From positions 1-39,924 of the forward strand of contig CAUJJI010000024.1 of assembly GCA_963205265.1 (NCBI GenBank): a stretch of 39,924 nt of DNA. Reading direction: 5' to 3'. Within the stretch, counting starts at the first letter, position 1, and the number at the start of each line of letters is the position of its first letter. Below, in pieces: positions 28,714 to 37,721 of this stretch. Below the pieces are notes generated by a model, which saw only the letters and a program-made list of their open reading frames with translations, was not told the DNA's origin and did no database searches. The DNA comes from Pseudomonadota bacterium (lineage in GTDB: Bacteria > Pseudomonadota > Alphaproteobacteria > Sphingomonadales > Sphingomonadaceae). The translations under genes and the position numbers were made by a program.

Positions 28714-30036
28714 ATGACGAGTCACGGTACTCTAGTGGCCGAACCGGTCGAATACGAAGTGATGGACCTCAAGGGCGGCGAGACCCGCCTCGATCCCGTC
28801 ATCCGCAATAATCCGTTTCCATTCTATCGGGCGCTCCGGGAGCGGGATCCGGTATATTACGATCCCGGCCTCGACCTCTATCTGGTCACTCGTTACGCCG
28901 ATGCCGTCCAGGTCCTCGGTGATAACGACACGTTCTCGCTCGAGCATGGCTACCAGGACCGCTACGGCAACGGGTTCATCGAGGAATTCGCCGCAATCCT
29001 GGATCGCGACGGTGGCGGCTTCATCCGCGACCTGGCAATCGATCCGCCGGCCCATACCCGCTTGCGCCGGTTGATCGAAAAGGCGTTCACGGCGCACCGT
29101 GTGAAGACGCTGGAGCCGCGCATCCGCCCGAACGTCGTCGATCTGCTCGAGCCGCTCGCGGAGCGTGGCAGCGGCGACGGCAAGCGCGACATCGGCGGAC
29201 CGCTGACTGCCCGCATCATCTGCGAGCAGCTGGGGTTCGACTGGGACGAGGTCGGCTCGGACAAGGTCAACATCTGGACCAAGGCCGTGCTCGACCAGAT
29301 CGGCCGGATGCAGACGCGTGACGCGATGCTGGAGAATGCGCGCGTGATGTGCGAGCTCCAGAATTTCATCATCCGCTATATCGACGATCGCCAGGCCAAC
29401 CCGCGCGAGGATATGATCTCGGACATCGTACATGCTAGGCTAGCCGATGACGATAATCCCTCGCTGTCCCGCCAGGAACAGATCGCAACCATCCGCGGCT
29501 TTCTGATCGCCGGGAACGACACCACCGCGGCCGCCATCGCCAACGTGCTTTTCGTGCTGGCTACGCGGCCGGGCCTGGCTGACGGGCTTTACCCCGAGGT
29601 CGACAACGACCGCGTGATGAACCGCTTCGTGGAGGAGGTCCTGCGGCTCTACCCGCCGGTCCACGGACTGTTCCGCACTGCGATGAAGGACGTGGAGCTG
29701 TCGGGGACGCTGGTCCCGGCCGGATCGCAGCTCTGCGTACTCTATGCTTCCGCCAACGACGACGATGCCAAGTTCGAAGACCCCCGGCGACTGGACATTG
29801 AACGCCCTAACGTCGGAGCTAATGTCACCTTCGGCTCGGGCATCCACAAGTGCGTTGGAATGGCTCTGGCTCGGATGGAGATCAAGCTCGTCGCTCGGGA
29901 GTTCATCCGGCGGTTCGACAACATCAGGCTGACCGTGCCGCAGAGCGAGCTCACGTTCCTGCCTACCCTCGCCAGCCAGACTTTCGAGCGCCTACCGCTC
30001 ACCTTTACCCGGCGCCAGACGACCGGAGCGGCCTAG
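28714..30036 (+). CDS. Cytochrome P450 (bacterial class I type)
   Basis: 440 residues from ATG 28714 (GGAAGAGG upstream). The longer in-frame start near 28543 is rejected because its first 57 residues look non-coding. I-helix LIAGNDTT (265-271), ExxR EVLR (308-311) and heme loop FGSGIHKCVG with Cys380 are all present, and IDPPAHTRLRRL marks the C helix. It belongs to a different subfamily from the P450s at 7184 and 37722, but resembles the truncated one at 36293 (shared LIAGNDTTAA, HGLFRTAM-DVELS, ASANDD). The 172 bases before it hold no gene I recognise. It is followed by a PhyH dioxygenase and an epoxide hydrolase, so an epoxidation step is possible. Confidence 0.93.
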   Translation: MTSHGTLVAEPVEYEVMDLKGGETRLDPVIRNNPFPFYRALRERDPVYYDPGLDLYLVTRYADAVQVLGDNDTFSLEHGYQDRYGNGFIEEFAAILDRDGGGFIRDLAIDPPAHTRLRRLIEKAFTAHRVKTLEPRIRPNVVDLLEPLAERGSGDGKRDIGGPLTARIICEQLGFDWDEVGSDKVNIWTKAVLDQIGRMQTRDAMLENARVMCELQNFIIRYIDDRQANPREDMISDIVHARLADDDNPSLSRQEQIATIRGFLIAGNDTTAAAIANVLFVLATRPGLADGLYPEVDNDRVMNRFVEEVLRLYPPVHGLFRTAMKDVELSGTLVPAGSQLCVLYASANDDDAKFEDPRRLDIERPNVGANVTFGSGIHKCVGMALARMEIKLVAREFIRRFDNIRLTVPQSELTFLPTLASQTFERLPLTFTRRQTTGAA

Positions 30037-30151
30037 CTGCACTCATGGGTGCGCATGATTCCTCGCCGAAGGGCCAGGGCGCGCCCGGATCATCTGGATT
30101 TTCCGCACCTGAAGCGTAACGGGTTGAGCCATTCCCAAAGGAGGAACGATC

Positions 30152-30982
30152 ATGACTACCACCGCGATCGATGACCGAGCCGCCCAGTTGACCCCTTGCC
30201 GCGCGATTACTCCTCAGGAAGTGGCGCACTACAAGGAGAAGGGCTGGGTCCAACTCAAGAAGTTCATCTCCCCCGACATGATCACCTCGATGCTTATCAA
30301 GGCCAAGGAGCTAATGGGCGAGGACGGTGACAGCAACCCGCCCTACGGGATCGATCAGCCTTATTTCAATGCATTCGCTGCGAGCGGATACAACGACCCG
30401 CGGATCAGGCCGGTGTTCGAAGGGATCGGCGCCGCGGCTAAGGCCCTGATGGACCGCAAGTCCAATCCTGGTGTGCGGCTGTTCAACGATTTCTTCGCGC
30501 CCAAGCTTCCCGCGGCCAAAAAGACCCGCAACGCCGGAAACGGCCCCACTAGTTTCCACCAGGACTACATCACCTTCGCGGTGGACCGGTCGGGCGGAAT
30601 GACTTTCTGGATCCCGCTCGAACCCTATGGACCCGAGGCGGGGACCATGTCGTTCCTGAACGGCTCGCACAAGTTGGGCGTCCTAGGCAATTACAGCAGC
30701 TACGAAGGCAAGGACATTCGCGATGTCTACCCCGAGTTGCGGGATTGCGAGGAAAGCCCCCAGATCGAATACGAGCTGGGCGACATCACCGTCCACACGC
30801 ATCTGACGGTGCACGGCGCTGGCGCCAATTTGCTCGACCGGCCGCGCTGGGCCTATCTGGTCCTGCCGCAACCGGCCGACGCGCGCTGGAACGGGGCCCC
30901 GCCGGAGGCCTTCAATCCGGCGGCGCATGATATGACGCCCTACGGCGCTTTCCCGGACGAAGACTTCCCGATCATCGCCTAG
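30152..30982 (+). CDS. Phytanoyl-CoA dioxygenase (PhyH) family oxygenase, paralogue of 3550
   Basis: 276 residues from ATG 30152 after a strong AAAGGAGGA site. Fe ligands are HQD in SFHQDYITF and the distal His of TVHGAGAN; the Arg of LDRPRWAY would bind 2-oxoglutarate. It shares with the copy at 3550 the stretches FAPKLPAA, DRSGGMTFWI, GTMSF, GSHxLG and PADARW-GAPPEA. The proteins have diverged most in the N-terminal part (PPYGIDQPYFN here), which forms part of the substrate pocket in this family. It lies between the P450 and the epoxide hydrolase on the plus strand. It would hydroxylate an unactivated carbon; the substrate is unknown. Confidence 0.9.
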   Translation: MTTTAIDDRAAQLTPCRAITPQEVAHYKEKGWVQLKKFISPDMITSMLIKAKELMGEDGDSNPPYGIDQPYFNAFAASGYNDPRIRPVFEGIGAAAKALMDRKSNPGVRLFNDFFAPKLPAAKKTRNAGNGPTSFHQDYITFAVDRSGGMTFWIPLEPYGPEAGTMSFLNGSHKLGVLGNYSSYEGKDIRDVYPELRDCEESPQIEYELGDITVHTHLTVHGAGANLLDRPRWAYLVLPQPADARWNGAPPEAFNPAAHDMTPYGAFPDEDFPIIA

Positions 30983-31013
30983 GCCTGGGGACCGCGCGCA
31001 GGAGCAAACCCGA

Positions 31014-32192
31014 ATGGAAGTTCAGCCGTTCACGGTCTCGGTTCCGGAAGAGGAATTGAACGATCTTCGCGCGCGCCTGCGCGCGACCCGATGGGCCGAC
31101 GACTACGCGAACGAGGACTGGCGCTACGGTGTCGAGCGCGGCTGGCTGGAGGGCATGGTTGCCTATTGGCTCGACGAGTACGACTGGCGTGCGCAGGAAC
31201 GCGAGATCAACCGGCTGCCGCAGTTCAAGGTCTGGATCGACGGCGTTCCCCTCCACTTTGCCCATATGCGCGGCAAAGGGGCCAACCCGATGCCGCTGCT
31301 GCTGATCCACGGCTGGCCCTGGACCTTCATGGATTTCCAGAAGCTCGTCGGCCCGTTGACCGATCCGGCCGCCCACGGCTTCGCGGACGCTGACTCGTTC
31401 GATCTGATCATCCCGTCGTTGCCGGGGTTCGGGTTTTCCATGCCGCTGACCACCCCGGGGATCGACGTTCCGCGGCATGTCGAACTGTTCTCGAAACTGA
31501 TGACCGTTGTGCTGGGCTACTCGCGCTATGCGGTCAGCGGCGGCGACTGGGGCGCGGCCATCAGCGGCATGATGGCGCACTCCTTGCCCCAGGAGGTCAT
31601 CGGTGTGCTGGGGACCATCCCCTATTATCCAGGGCTCGATCTGATCGACGTGACGACCGAGACATTCGCTGCGGACGAACAGTGGATGGTCCAGCGCCGG
31701 GCGGAGGGCGCGTCGACAGCGGTAAGCCATTTCACGGTACAGAGCATCGATCCGCAGACGGTGGCCTATGCCCTGGTGGACTCGCCGGTGGGAACCGCTG
31801 CGTGGATCTGGGCGCGGCGTCGGGACTGGAGCGATTGCGGCGGCGATCTCCTGTCCATCCACGACCGGGATTTCCTGTGCACTCTGGCCTCGATTTACTG
31901 GCTGACCCGCACGATCGGAACTTCCATGCGCAGCTACTGGGAGCACGCCAAGGCGGGCGGACTCCCGTTCAAGGCGCTGCACGACCGGATGCCGGCGATT
32001 GAGGTTCCGGCAGGATACGCCGTTGCCCCCAAGGAACTGATGCTGGTGCCGCGCGCCTTCGCCGAGCGCGGGACCAACCTGCAGCGGTGGACTGTCCTGC
32101 CGCGCGGTGGTCACTTCAGCTTTTCCGAACAACCCGACCTGCTGGCGGAGGAGGTTCGCGCTTTCTTTCGCCCCTTGCGCGGCATCGGCTAG
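31014..32192 (+). CDS. Epoxide hydrolase (alpha/beta-hydrolase with EHN domain)
   Basis: 392 residues. The N-terminal EHN domain (PFTVSVPEEELNDLRARLRATRW) is that of microsomal-type epoxide hydrolases. HGWP at 99-102 forms the oxyanion hole, the nucleophile Asp178 lies in SGGDWGA, and the base His367 in RGGHFSF. The lid contains two candidate epoxide-activating Tyr residues. ATG 31014 lies 31 bases after the PhyH stop. It converts an epoxide to a vicinal diol by an ester intermediate. With a P450 and a dioxygenase directly upstream, it probably opens an epoxide formed by one of them. An ester or lactone substrate cannot be excluded. Confidence 0.9.
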   Translation: MEVQPFTVSVPEEELNDLRARLRATRWADDYANEDWRYGVERGWLEGMVAYWLDEYDWRAQEREINRLPQFKVWIDGVPLHFAHMRGKGANPMPLLLIHGWPWTFMDFQKLVGPLTDPAAHGFADADSFDLIIPSLPGFGFSMPLTTPGIDVPRHVELFSKLMTVVLGYSRYAVSGGDWGAAISGMMAHSLPQEVIGVLGTIPYYPGLDLIDVTTETFAADEQWMVQRRAEGASTAVSHFTVQSIDPQTVAYALVDSPVGTAAWIWARRRDWSDCGGDLLSIHDRDFLCTLASIYWLTRTIGTSMRSYWEHAKAGGLPFKALHDRMPAIEVPAGYAVAPKELMLVPRAFAERGTNLQRWTVLPRGGHFSFSEQPDLLAEEVRAFFRPLRGIG

Positions 32193-32215
32193 CACGCGTC
32201 CAGGAAGGGGCAAGA

Positions 32216-34540
32216 ATGGCTCGGGTTGTGATCTGGTTGTTCGTTCTCCTGCAGGGGCTGGTCGGCCTTGCATTGGTGGCTGGAGGCCTGAACCTATTGC
32301 TCGCTGGCGGCAGCGCCTACTACCTCGTCGCGGGAATCGCGGTTTGCAGCGCTGCGGTCTCACTGCTCCGTCACAGCCGCGCCGTGTTCGTCATCTTCGG
32401 CGTGCTGTTGGCCGGAACCCTGGCTTGGAGCCTGTGGGAAGTCGGCCTCGATGGATGGGGCCTGGCGCCGCGCGCACTGGGTCCTGCAGTGCTCGGCTTC
32501 CTGCTGCTCGCGCTGCCTGCCGGGCGACTGTCCCGGACCTTCAGCCGCTGGTGGACAGCCGGCCCGGCGTTGGCCATCGTCGCCGTGATCGCTTTGGCCG
32601 GCGGACTGGCGGTTAGCGAAAATGGCGAGGCGCCGGCTGCTCGTCCCGTGCCGGCATCGATTGCGGGCACAACTCCTGTGGAATGGCGTCATTGGGGTCA
32701 GTCGGTTGCCGGGACGCGGCACGTCGATGCGGCCCAAATCAATGCCGGCAATGTGGCTCGACTCGAATTGGCCTGGCGGTTCGATTCCGACGTGCCGGCC
32801 CAGCTCTATCGGAGTTTCGAAGTCACGCCGCTGGCGGTCGACGGACGGCTTTACGCCTGCCTCCAGCCTGGGATCGTCGTCGCGCTCGACCAGGATACCG
32901 GCAAGCAGATCTGGCGCTATACGATGCCAGGCTACGCCAAGGTCGATTTCACCAAGGTGTTCGGGGGGAAATGCCGGGGGGTCTCTTACTTTGCGTCACC
33001 CAGCCCGGGGAAGGACTGCCCCAGGCGCATAGTCGTCGCGACGCCAGACGGCTTTCTGCGCGCGATCGACGCCGACACGGGCCGACTTTGTCCCTCGTTC
33101 GGGGACGGTGGCTCGGTCGATTTGCACGCCGGGTTGAACCTCCCGGGTTCACGCCACGCCGTGCTGGCCATGCCGTCCTCTCCGGCAGCGATCATCAACG
33201 GCGTGGCGGTGGTCGGCCAGACCGTCTCGGACCTCGCCTCGATGGACGGTCCATCCGGTGTGATCCGGGGCTACGATGCCGAGACCGGTGCCCTCAGGTG
33301 GGCCTGGGATGCCTTGCGGCCCGACCAACCCCTGGGCCCCGGCGAGACCTATAGCCGGGCCACGCCCAATGCCTGGGGCGCGCTGGGAGGCGACGAGGCG
33401 CTGGGCTTGGTCTTTATTCCTACCGGGAACAGCCCGCCGGACTATTACGGCGGCATGCGATCGCCCGCGATGGATCGGTTCACCACCTCCGTCGTCGCAC
33501 TCGATGTCGCGACCGGTCGGCTGCGCTGGAGCTTCCAGACCGTCCACCACGACCTGTGGGATTACGACCTCGCAGCGCAACCGGTATCCGTAGACCTACC
33601 CGGGCCGGGCGGTGCGACCCCGGCTCTGCTGGTTCCGACCAAGCTTGGTCAGATTTTTGTTCTCGATCGCCGCACCGGGCAGCCGATCGACCGGGTAATC
33701 GAAAAGCCGGTCCCGCAGGGAGGTGTTCCCGGCGAACGTACTTCGCCTACCCAGCCGTTCACCACCGGCTTCCCCTCGCTCGGCGGCCCAAGGCTAACCG
33801 AAAGGGACATGTGGGGCATCACTCCGCTTGACCAAATGTTGTGCCGCATCACCTTTCGCAAGGCGAAGTACGAAGGGCCGTTCACCCCGGTCGGAACTCG
33901 CGACACGATCATGTACCCCGGCACCGCGGGCGGGATCAATTGGGGCAGCGTGACCATCGACCGGGAGCGCGGCCTGATGGTGGTGAACGCCCTGCGGTTT
34001 TCCAACCTCGGCCGCCTGATCCCCCGCGCCCAGGCGCCCAAGGGGCCGGGCGGTGGCGCCGAGGGAACCGCGATGTTCGAGCAGGCCGGCACGCCCTATG
34101 TCTTCGCGCAGTCGACCTTCATGTCACCGCTTGGCGTACCGTGTCAGCGTCCACCTTACGGCACGATCAGCGCCTTCGACCTCAAGACACGCAAGCTGGT
34201 GTGGAGCAAGAGCCTTGGCACATCCGCGAAGTCCGGCCCGCTGGGCATTCCCACGCTGTTGCCGATCCGCATGGGAGTCCCGAACATGGGCGGCTCCATC
34301 TCCACCGCTGGAGGGCTGGTATTCATCGCCGCGGCCCAGGATCGGGTACTGCGGGCGCTCGACATCGCATCCGGGCGCGAGCTGTGGCAGGCGCCGTTGC
34401 CTGCCGTCGGCGTGGCGACGCCGATGAGCTACGTCTCTCCGAAGACCGGGCGTCAGTACGTGGTCATCGCGGCGGGCGGGCACTACGGCATCCCCGGTCC
34501 GGACGCGATGGCCATCATGGCCTACGCCCTGCCGCGCTAA
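32216..34540 (+). CDS. Membrane-bound PQQ-dependent dehydrogenase (glucose/quinate dehydrogenase type)
   Basis: 774 residues from ATG 32216 (GGAAGGGG upstream); a longer in-frame start is epoxide-hydrolase shadow. Five hydrophobic segments fill the first 140 residues, as in membrane glucose dehydrogenase (about 800 residues). The periplasmic propeller follows, with VEWRHWGQSVAGTRH, PLAVDGRLY, and the catalytic-region motif HHDLWDYDLAAQP. GTAGGINWGS and PMSYVSPKTGRQYVVIAAGGH are typical C-terminal blocks. No cytochrome c domain is present, so electrons go straight to ubiquinone. It differs from the lipoprotein quinohemoprotein at 9330, so the island has two kinds of periplasmic alcohol oxidation. 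Confidence 0.92.
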   Translation: MARVVIWLFVLLQGLVGLALVAGGLNLLLAGGSAYYLVAGIAVCSAAVSLLRHSRAVFVIFGVLLAGTLAWSLWEVGLDGWGLAPRALGPAVLGFLLLALPAGRLSRTFSRWWTAGPALAIVAVIALAGGLAVSENGEAPAARPVPASIAGTTPVEWRHWGQSVAGTRHVDAAQINAGNVARLELAWRFDSDVPAQLYRSFEVTPLAVDGRLYACLQPGIVVALDQDTGKQIWRYTMPGYAKVDFTKVFGGKCRGVSYFASPSPGKDCPRRIVVATPDGFLRAIDADTGRLCPSFGDGGSVDLHAGLNLPGSRHAVLAMPSSPAAIINGVAVVGQTVSDLASMDGPSGVIRGYDAETGALRWAWDALRPDQPLGPGETYSRATPNAWGALGGDEALGLVFIPTGNSPPDYYGGMRSPAMDRFTTSVVALDVATGRLRWSFQTVHHDLWDYDLAAQPVSVDLPGPGGATPALLVPTKLGQIFVLDRRTGQPIDRVIEKPVPQGGVPGERTSPTQPFTTGFPSLGGPRLTERDMWGITPLDQMLCRITFRKAKYEGPFTPVGTRDTIMYPGTAGGINWGSVTIDRERGLMVVNALRFSNLGRLIPRAQAPKGPGGGAEGTAMFEQAGTPYVFAQSTFMSPLGVPCQRPPYGTISAFDLKTRKLVWSKSLGTSAKSGPLGIPTLLPIRMGVPNMGGSISTAGGLVFIAAAQDRVLRALDIASGRELWQAPLPAVGVATPMSYVSPKTGRQYVVIAAGGHYGIPGPDAMAIMAYALPR

Positions 34541-34560
34541 TGGGCCCCGGGAACGCAGCG

Positions 34561-34848
34561 ATGGATATCGTCGATGCCCAGATTCACATCGGACCCGGCG
34601 GCATCGACGCGGTCGAGGCCTCGATGGACGCCCTTGGCATCAGTGCCGTACTGGTGGACGAGGAATGGATGTGGGGACTGCAGCAGCAGCCGCACTATCC
34701 GTTGGCCGGTGGCGGCTTCAGGCCCATCGGGCCGACCGCCCAGCTCGCCGCCATATTGAAGCCGGAACGATTCTCGTGGCTGCTCCGCATCAAGCGGCTC
34801 GACCCGGAGTATGCGGCGCTGGCTCGACTGGCCGGCCTGAGGCCGTCA
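34561..34848 (+). pseudogene. Amidohydrolase-2 family protein, N-terminal fragment
   Basis: ATG 34561 begins MDIVDAQIHIGPGG, the first metal-binding strand of the amidohydrolase-2 (2-pyrone-dicarboxylate/ACMSD-like) group, followed by MDALGISAVLVDEEW and FSWLLRIKRLDPEY. After about 93 codons, near the convergent cupin stop at 34846, the family pattern ends and the frame continues through cupin antisense to 34971. Full members have about 280-300 residues. Only the first of the metal sites remains, so it is probably non-functional. It would have been the last gene of the plus-strand operon after the PQQ dehydrogenase. Confidence 0.72.
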
Positions 34849-35316
34849 GGCCGGGGTCAGCCCGATCACGAACAGGTTGGAGTGCCAGGACTTGGGGCTC
34901 AGCCAGCGATGGACCACGCCCGGAAGCATGACGGTGTCCCCCGCCCGCAGCGTGACGCTGCCATCCTCTAGAATCAGTTCGACCTCGCCGCCGACGATGT
35001 AATGGAAGTCGATGCTGTCGGTGCGGTGGAATTCGGTCTCGTAAAAGCCGTCGAACTTCATTTCCAGCCACAGCGCGCCATTGGGAGGTGTCGGGATCGG
35101 CAGCAGGTGCCCCGAGGCCGGACGGGGCAGTACCCCCGGCTGGTCATTCTCGTAGAGTTTGGCGATCGACGGCCTGGCCGTGTTCGCTTCGCTCTGGATT
35201 TCGGAATCATCGGTGAGTTCACCGAAGCCGACGGCGGCGAAGCTGGCCTTTTCTTCGGTGGAGATGACGGTCGAACGGCCGTTCGGGCCGTATCCGGTAA
35301 TCACGTGAATGCCCAT
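34846..35316 (-). CDS. Cupin-domain protein
   Basis: 156 residues from ATG 35316 (GGGAGGG upstream; longer in-frame start lacks homology). A single small beta-barrel: motif 1 around FHRTDSIDFHYIVGGEVELILEDG and motif 2 around AGDTVMLPGVVHRW, with the His residues as candidate metal ligands. LYENDQPG and a loop rich in Pro precede the barrel. Small cupins of this kind serve as dioxygenases, isomerases or binding proteins, and the sequence does not decide. It is downstream of the AraC gene on the same strand (98-base gap) and converges on the broken amidohydrolase. Confidence 0.82.
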   Translation of the reverse strand: MGIHVITGYGPNGRSTVISTEEKASFAAVGFGELTDDSEIQSEANTARPSIAKLYENDQPGVLPRPASGHLLPIPTPPNGALWLEMKFDGFYETEFHRTDSIDFHYIVGGEVELILEDGSVTLRAGDTVMLPGVVHRWLSPKSWHSNLFVIGLTPA

Positions 35317-35414
35317 CTGGGCCCTCCCTGCAGAGATTCGATCAGGTCGAAGTTGCCTGTAGTTTAGCGCGCTCGCCGCCCCAGACTTGTATCTAGCTGC
35401 TGCCGGCAAAACCG

Positions 35415-36257
35415 TCAGGCCCACTGCGGCTCGGGCGCGCGGAAGGTCATGGCATGGCGCCAGTGCCGCTGCATGACATGCGCGTGCTGGCCGAAGTACT
35501 TGCGCATCGAGCGGCTATAGTGCGGTTCGTCGGCATAGCCTGCGTCCAGCGCCGCATTGAGCAGAACGGGTTCGTTGACGGTCAGGACGATAGAGTTGCG
35601 GGCCCGCTTCCACGCCCGAAAACTGCGGATCGGGATGTCGAGCTGGCTGCGGAAAAGATGGCTCAGCCGTGAGGCTGAAAAACCCGCCCGCCCGGCCAGT
35701 GCAAGGACATGCGATTCCGGGTCGGACGGGCAGTGGGAGATCTGCTCGATCACCCGGGCGATCCGCGGGTCGAGTGGGCGGGACGGCAGGTTCTCGCCGA
35801 AGATCATTTGATCGATCGAGCGGTCTGGAACCATGCCCAATGTCTCCCATTCGTTGAAGGCCGCTTCGATGCGTTTCACCCAGGCGCGATGGACATCCGT
35901 TCCCGTGCACCAGTGCGCGTCTTCCATTGCTTGGGGGCAAACCGATTCCGGTTCGATCAGGATCGTTCGCAGGCCTTCGCACCGGACGAGCCGGTGGGAC
36001 TGATAGGGGCGAATGACGACCAACTTGTGATCGCACTCCCACCCGGCGCCGCGGTCGACCGCGAAGGGCAGGTCGACCGAAAAATAGATGACGTAGCCGC
36101 CCAGCAGCCGGCTGATGGGGCGCTCGGCCTCGATGTTGATCAGAGCCGATTGCAGGGTGCGGCCGACGATCCGGGTCGGCTCGACCAGGATCGCATGCCT
36201 GATCTCAGGATTGACGAATATATCGGCCGCCATGATCTGGTGACTCTGCTCTCCCAC
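35415..36257 (-). CDS. AraC-family transcriptional regulator
   Basis: 280 residues from GTG 36257, or 272 from ATG 36233; neither start has a strong site. The C-terminal third is the AraC double helix-turn-helix: LALAGRAGFSASRLSHLFRSQLDIP and NAALDAGYADEPHYSRSMRKYFGQHA, the second with the usual GYxDEPHxSRxFRKxFG pattern. The N-terminal half (about 150 residues) is a sensor-like domain that I do not recognise in detail. AraC proteins are mostly activators responding to a catabolic substrate. It lies among the cupin, the truncated P450 and the divergent SDR-P450-SDR unit, any of which it could control. Confidence 0.88.
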   Translation of the reverse strand: MGEQSHQIMAADIFVNPEIRHAILVEPTRIVGRTLQSALINIEAERPISRLLGGYVIYFSVDLPFAVDRGAGWECDHKLVVIRPYQSHRLVRCEGLRTILIEPESVCPQAMEDAHWCTGTDVHRAWVKRIEAAFNEWETLGMVPDRSIDQMIFGENLPSRPLDPRIARVIEQISHCPSDPESHVLALAGRAGFSASRLSHLFRSQLDIPIRSFRAWKRARNSIVLTVNEPVLLNAALDAGYADEPHYSRSMRKYFGQHAHVMQRHWRHAMTFRAPEPQWA

Positions 36258-36292
36258 AACGATGTTAGGGGATGGAAGGCGTCTTAGTCCAG

Positions 36293-36832
36293 TCAGCTCG
36301 CAGTCGTTCGTCGCGAAAAGGTCAGCGGCAGGCGCTCGATCGTTTGCATCGCCACGTTGGGTAGGTAGGACACCTCCTCGACGGGTATCGCGAGCTCGAT
36401 GTTGCCCAGCCGCTTGACGATTTCAGTGGCCGCGATTTTGAGTTCCATGCGAGACAGCGCTGCGCCGATGCAGCGATGCGTGCCGGCGCCGAATGCGAGA
36501 TGCCGACCGGCATTCGGCCGGGCGAGATCGATCTTGCGCGGATAGGGAAACTCGCTTTCGTCGTCATTGGCCGATGCGAACATGATACATACCTGCGACC
36601 CGGTCGGGATGACAGTTACGCTCAATTCAACATCCCGCATCGCGGTGCGGAACAGGCCGTGGGCGTGTGGCTCGACCCGCAGGACTTCCTCGACCAGCCG
36701 GTTGAGCAGAGGCTCGTCATCGGCCGCCTGGAGGACTTCGTTGGCGATCGTGGCTGCGGTCGTGTCGTTGCCGGCGATCAGCAACGCCCGGACGCTGGAG
36801 ACCCGTTCCTCGAAGGTCAGGTATCGCAGCAG
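36293..36832 (-). pseudogene. Cytochrome P450, 5'-truncated
   Basis: The frame opens straight after an in-frame TAG (36833-36835) with LLRYLTFEERVSSVRALLIAG, the I-helix region of a P450, and runs to TGA 36293. It retains AGNDTTAATIAN, ExxR in EEVLRVEP and the heme loop FGAGTHRCIG, and so holds about 180 of about 420 residues. The N-terminal 230-240 residues, with substrate-recognition and helices A-H, are absent. It is closest in this window to the P450 at 28714 (both have HGLFRTAM-DVELS). An in-frame ATG at 36784 would give 163 residues, which could not form a working P450. Confidence 0.88.
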
Positions 36833-36865
36833 CTAGGTTCAAGTTGAGAGCGGTGACCGGGTGTA

Positions 36866-36875
36866 GGAACGTTCC
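36866..36875. promoter_or_regulatory. Perfect palindrome upstream of SDR, candidate operator
   Basis: GGAACGTTCC is fully self-complementary and lies 41 bases before the SDR ATG at 36917, in the short gap after the truncated P450. The position suits an operator overlapping the promoter of the SDR-P450-SDR unit. Only one copy is seen, so support is weak. Confidence 0.3.
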
Positions 36876-36916
36876 GAAGCCGGGCCGTGGACCGATCGAG
36901 AGGGTGAGGGAAAAAG

Positions 36917-37708
36917 ATGCGCAAGCTGCTGCAAGACCGGATTGTAATTGTCGTCGGCGTCGGCCCGGCCCTGGGCCGCGCAACGGCGCTGGCATGCGCA
37001 GACGAGGGGGCGAAAGTCGTCCTGGCGGCGCGCAGTGAAGACAAGATGGCGGAGGTCGCGGACGAGATCGCCGCGCGCAGCGGTACGTCCGTTTCGGTGG
37101 TCACCGACATGCTCGATGCCAAGGATTGCGAACACCTGGTGGCCAAAGCGGTCGAGACATTCGGCCGAGTCGATGGCCTGGTCTGCGTCGCCTATCAGCA
37201 CCACGACAACACCCTGATCACCGATTGCCCCAGCGACCTGGCCAACTGGCGTCCCGTGATGGATACCAACTTCTTCGGAACGATGCAGGTAGTCAAGCCG
37301 ACCATCGAGCAGATGCAGCGGCAGGGCGGCGGCAACGTCGTCATCATCAATTCGCTGAACACTCACAACCCGTGGCCGCGCACCTTGTCCTACACCGCAT
37401 CGAAAGCGGCGCTGGGGGCTGCGACGCGGTCGCTCGCCACCGAGTTCGGGCCGGACAATATCCGGGTGAACAGCCTTCATGCCGGCGTCATCTTCAACGA
37501 CAGCCTTTACATCACGCTGGACGACATGGCGAAGCGCAACGGCACCACTCGCGATCAGGAAGTCGCCAAGATCACCGCGCTCAGCCCCCTGCGCCAGCAA
37601 ACCACGCCTGAAGACTACGTCGGCAGCGTGCTTTACCTGCTTTCCGACATGTCCAAGCCGGTGACGGGCATTTCGCTGCACGCCAATGCCGGACGATACA
37701 TGGGCTGA
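36917..37708 (+). CDS. Short-chain dehydrogenase/reductase with altered NNAG motif
   Basis: 263-residue SDR from ATG 36917 (GAGGGTGAGGGAAAA upstream). The nucleotide motif is VVGVGPALGRATA instead of TGxxxGIG, and the normal NNAG strand reads VCVAYQHHDN. The active-site Ser (INSLNTHNP), the Tyr and Lys (YTASK) and the Asn of MDTNFFG remain. Such GVGPxLG proteins are a known SDR variant, so it is likely a working dehydrogenase with a changed cofactor pocket. The next gene starts 14 bases downstream, so it is co-transcribed with the P450. It may oxidise the alcohol formed by that P450. Confidence 0.87.
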   Translation: MRKLLQDRIVIVVGVGPALGRATALACADEGAKVVLAARSEDKMAEVADEIAARSGTSVSVVTDMLDAKDCEHLVAKAVETFGRVDGLVCVAYQHHDNTLITDCPSDLANWRPVMDTNFFGTMQVVKPTIEQMQRQGGGNVVIINSLNTHNPWPRTLSYTASKAALGAATRSLATEFGPDNIRVNSLHAGVIFNDSLYITLDDMAKRNGTTRDQEVAKITALSPLRQQTTPEDYVGSVLYLLSDMSKPVTGISLHANAGRYMG

Positions 37709-37721
37709 AGGAGCTGTCACC

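Noticed and set aside
30972..32363. 463-codon open frame antisense to the epoxide hydrolase
   Set aside because: Rich in Arg, Gln, His and Pro with no domain; the plus strand encodes a complete epoxide hydrolase with catalytic residues.
33841..34540. Plus-strand frame running into the amidohydrolase fragment
   Set aside because: The first part is an out-of-frame shadow of the PQQ dehydrogenase; only the part from ATG 34561 has amidohydrolase similarity.
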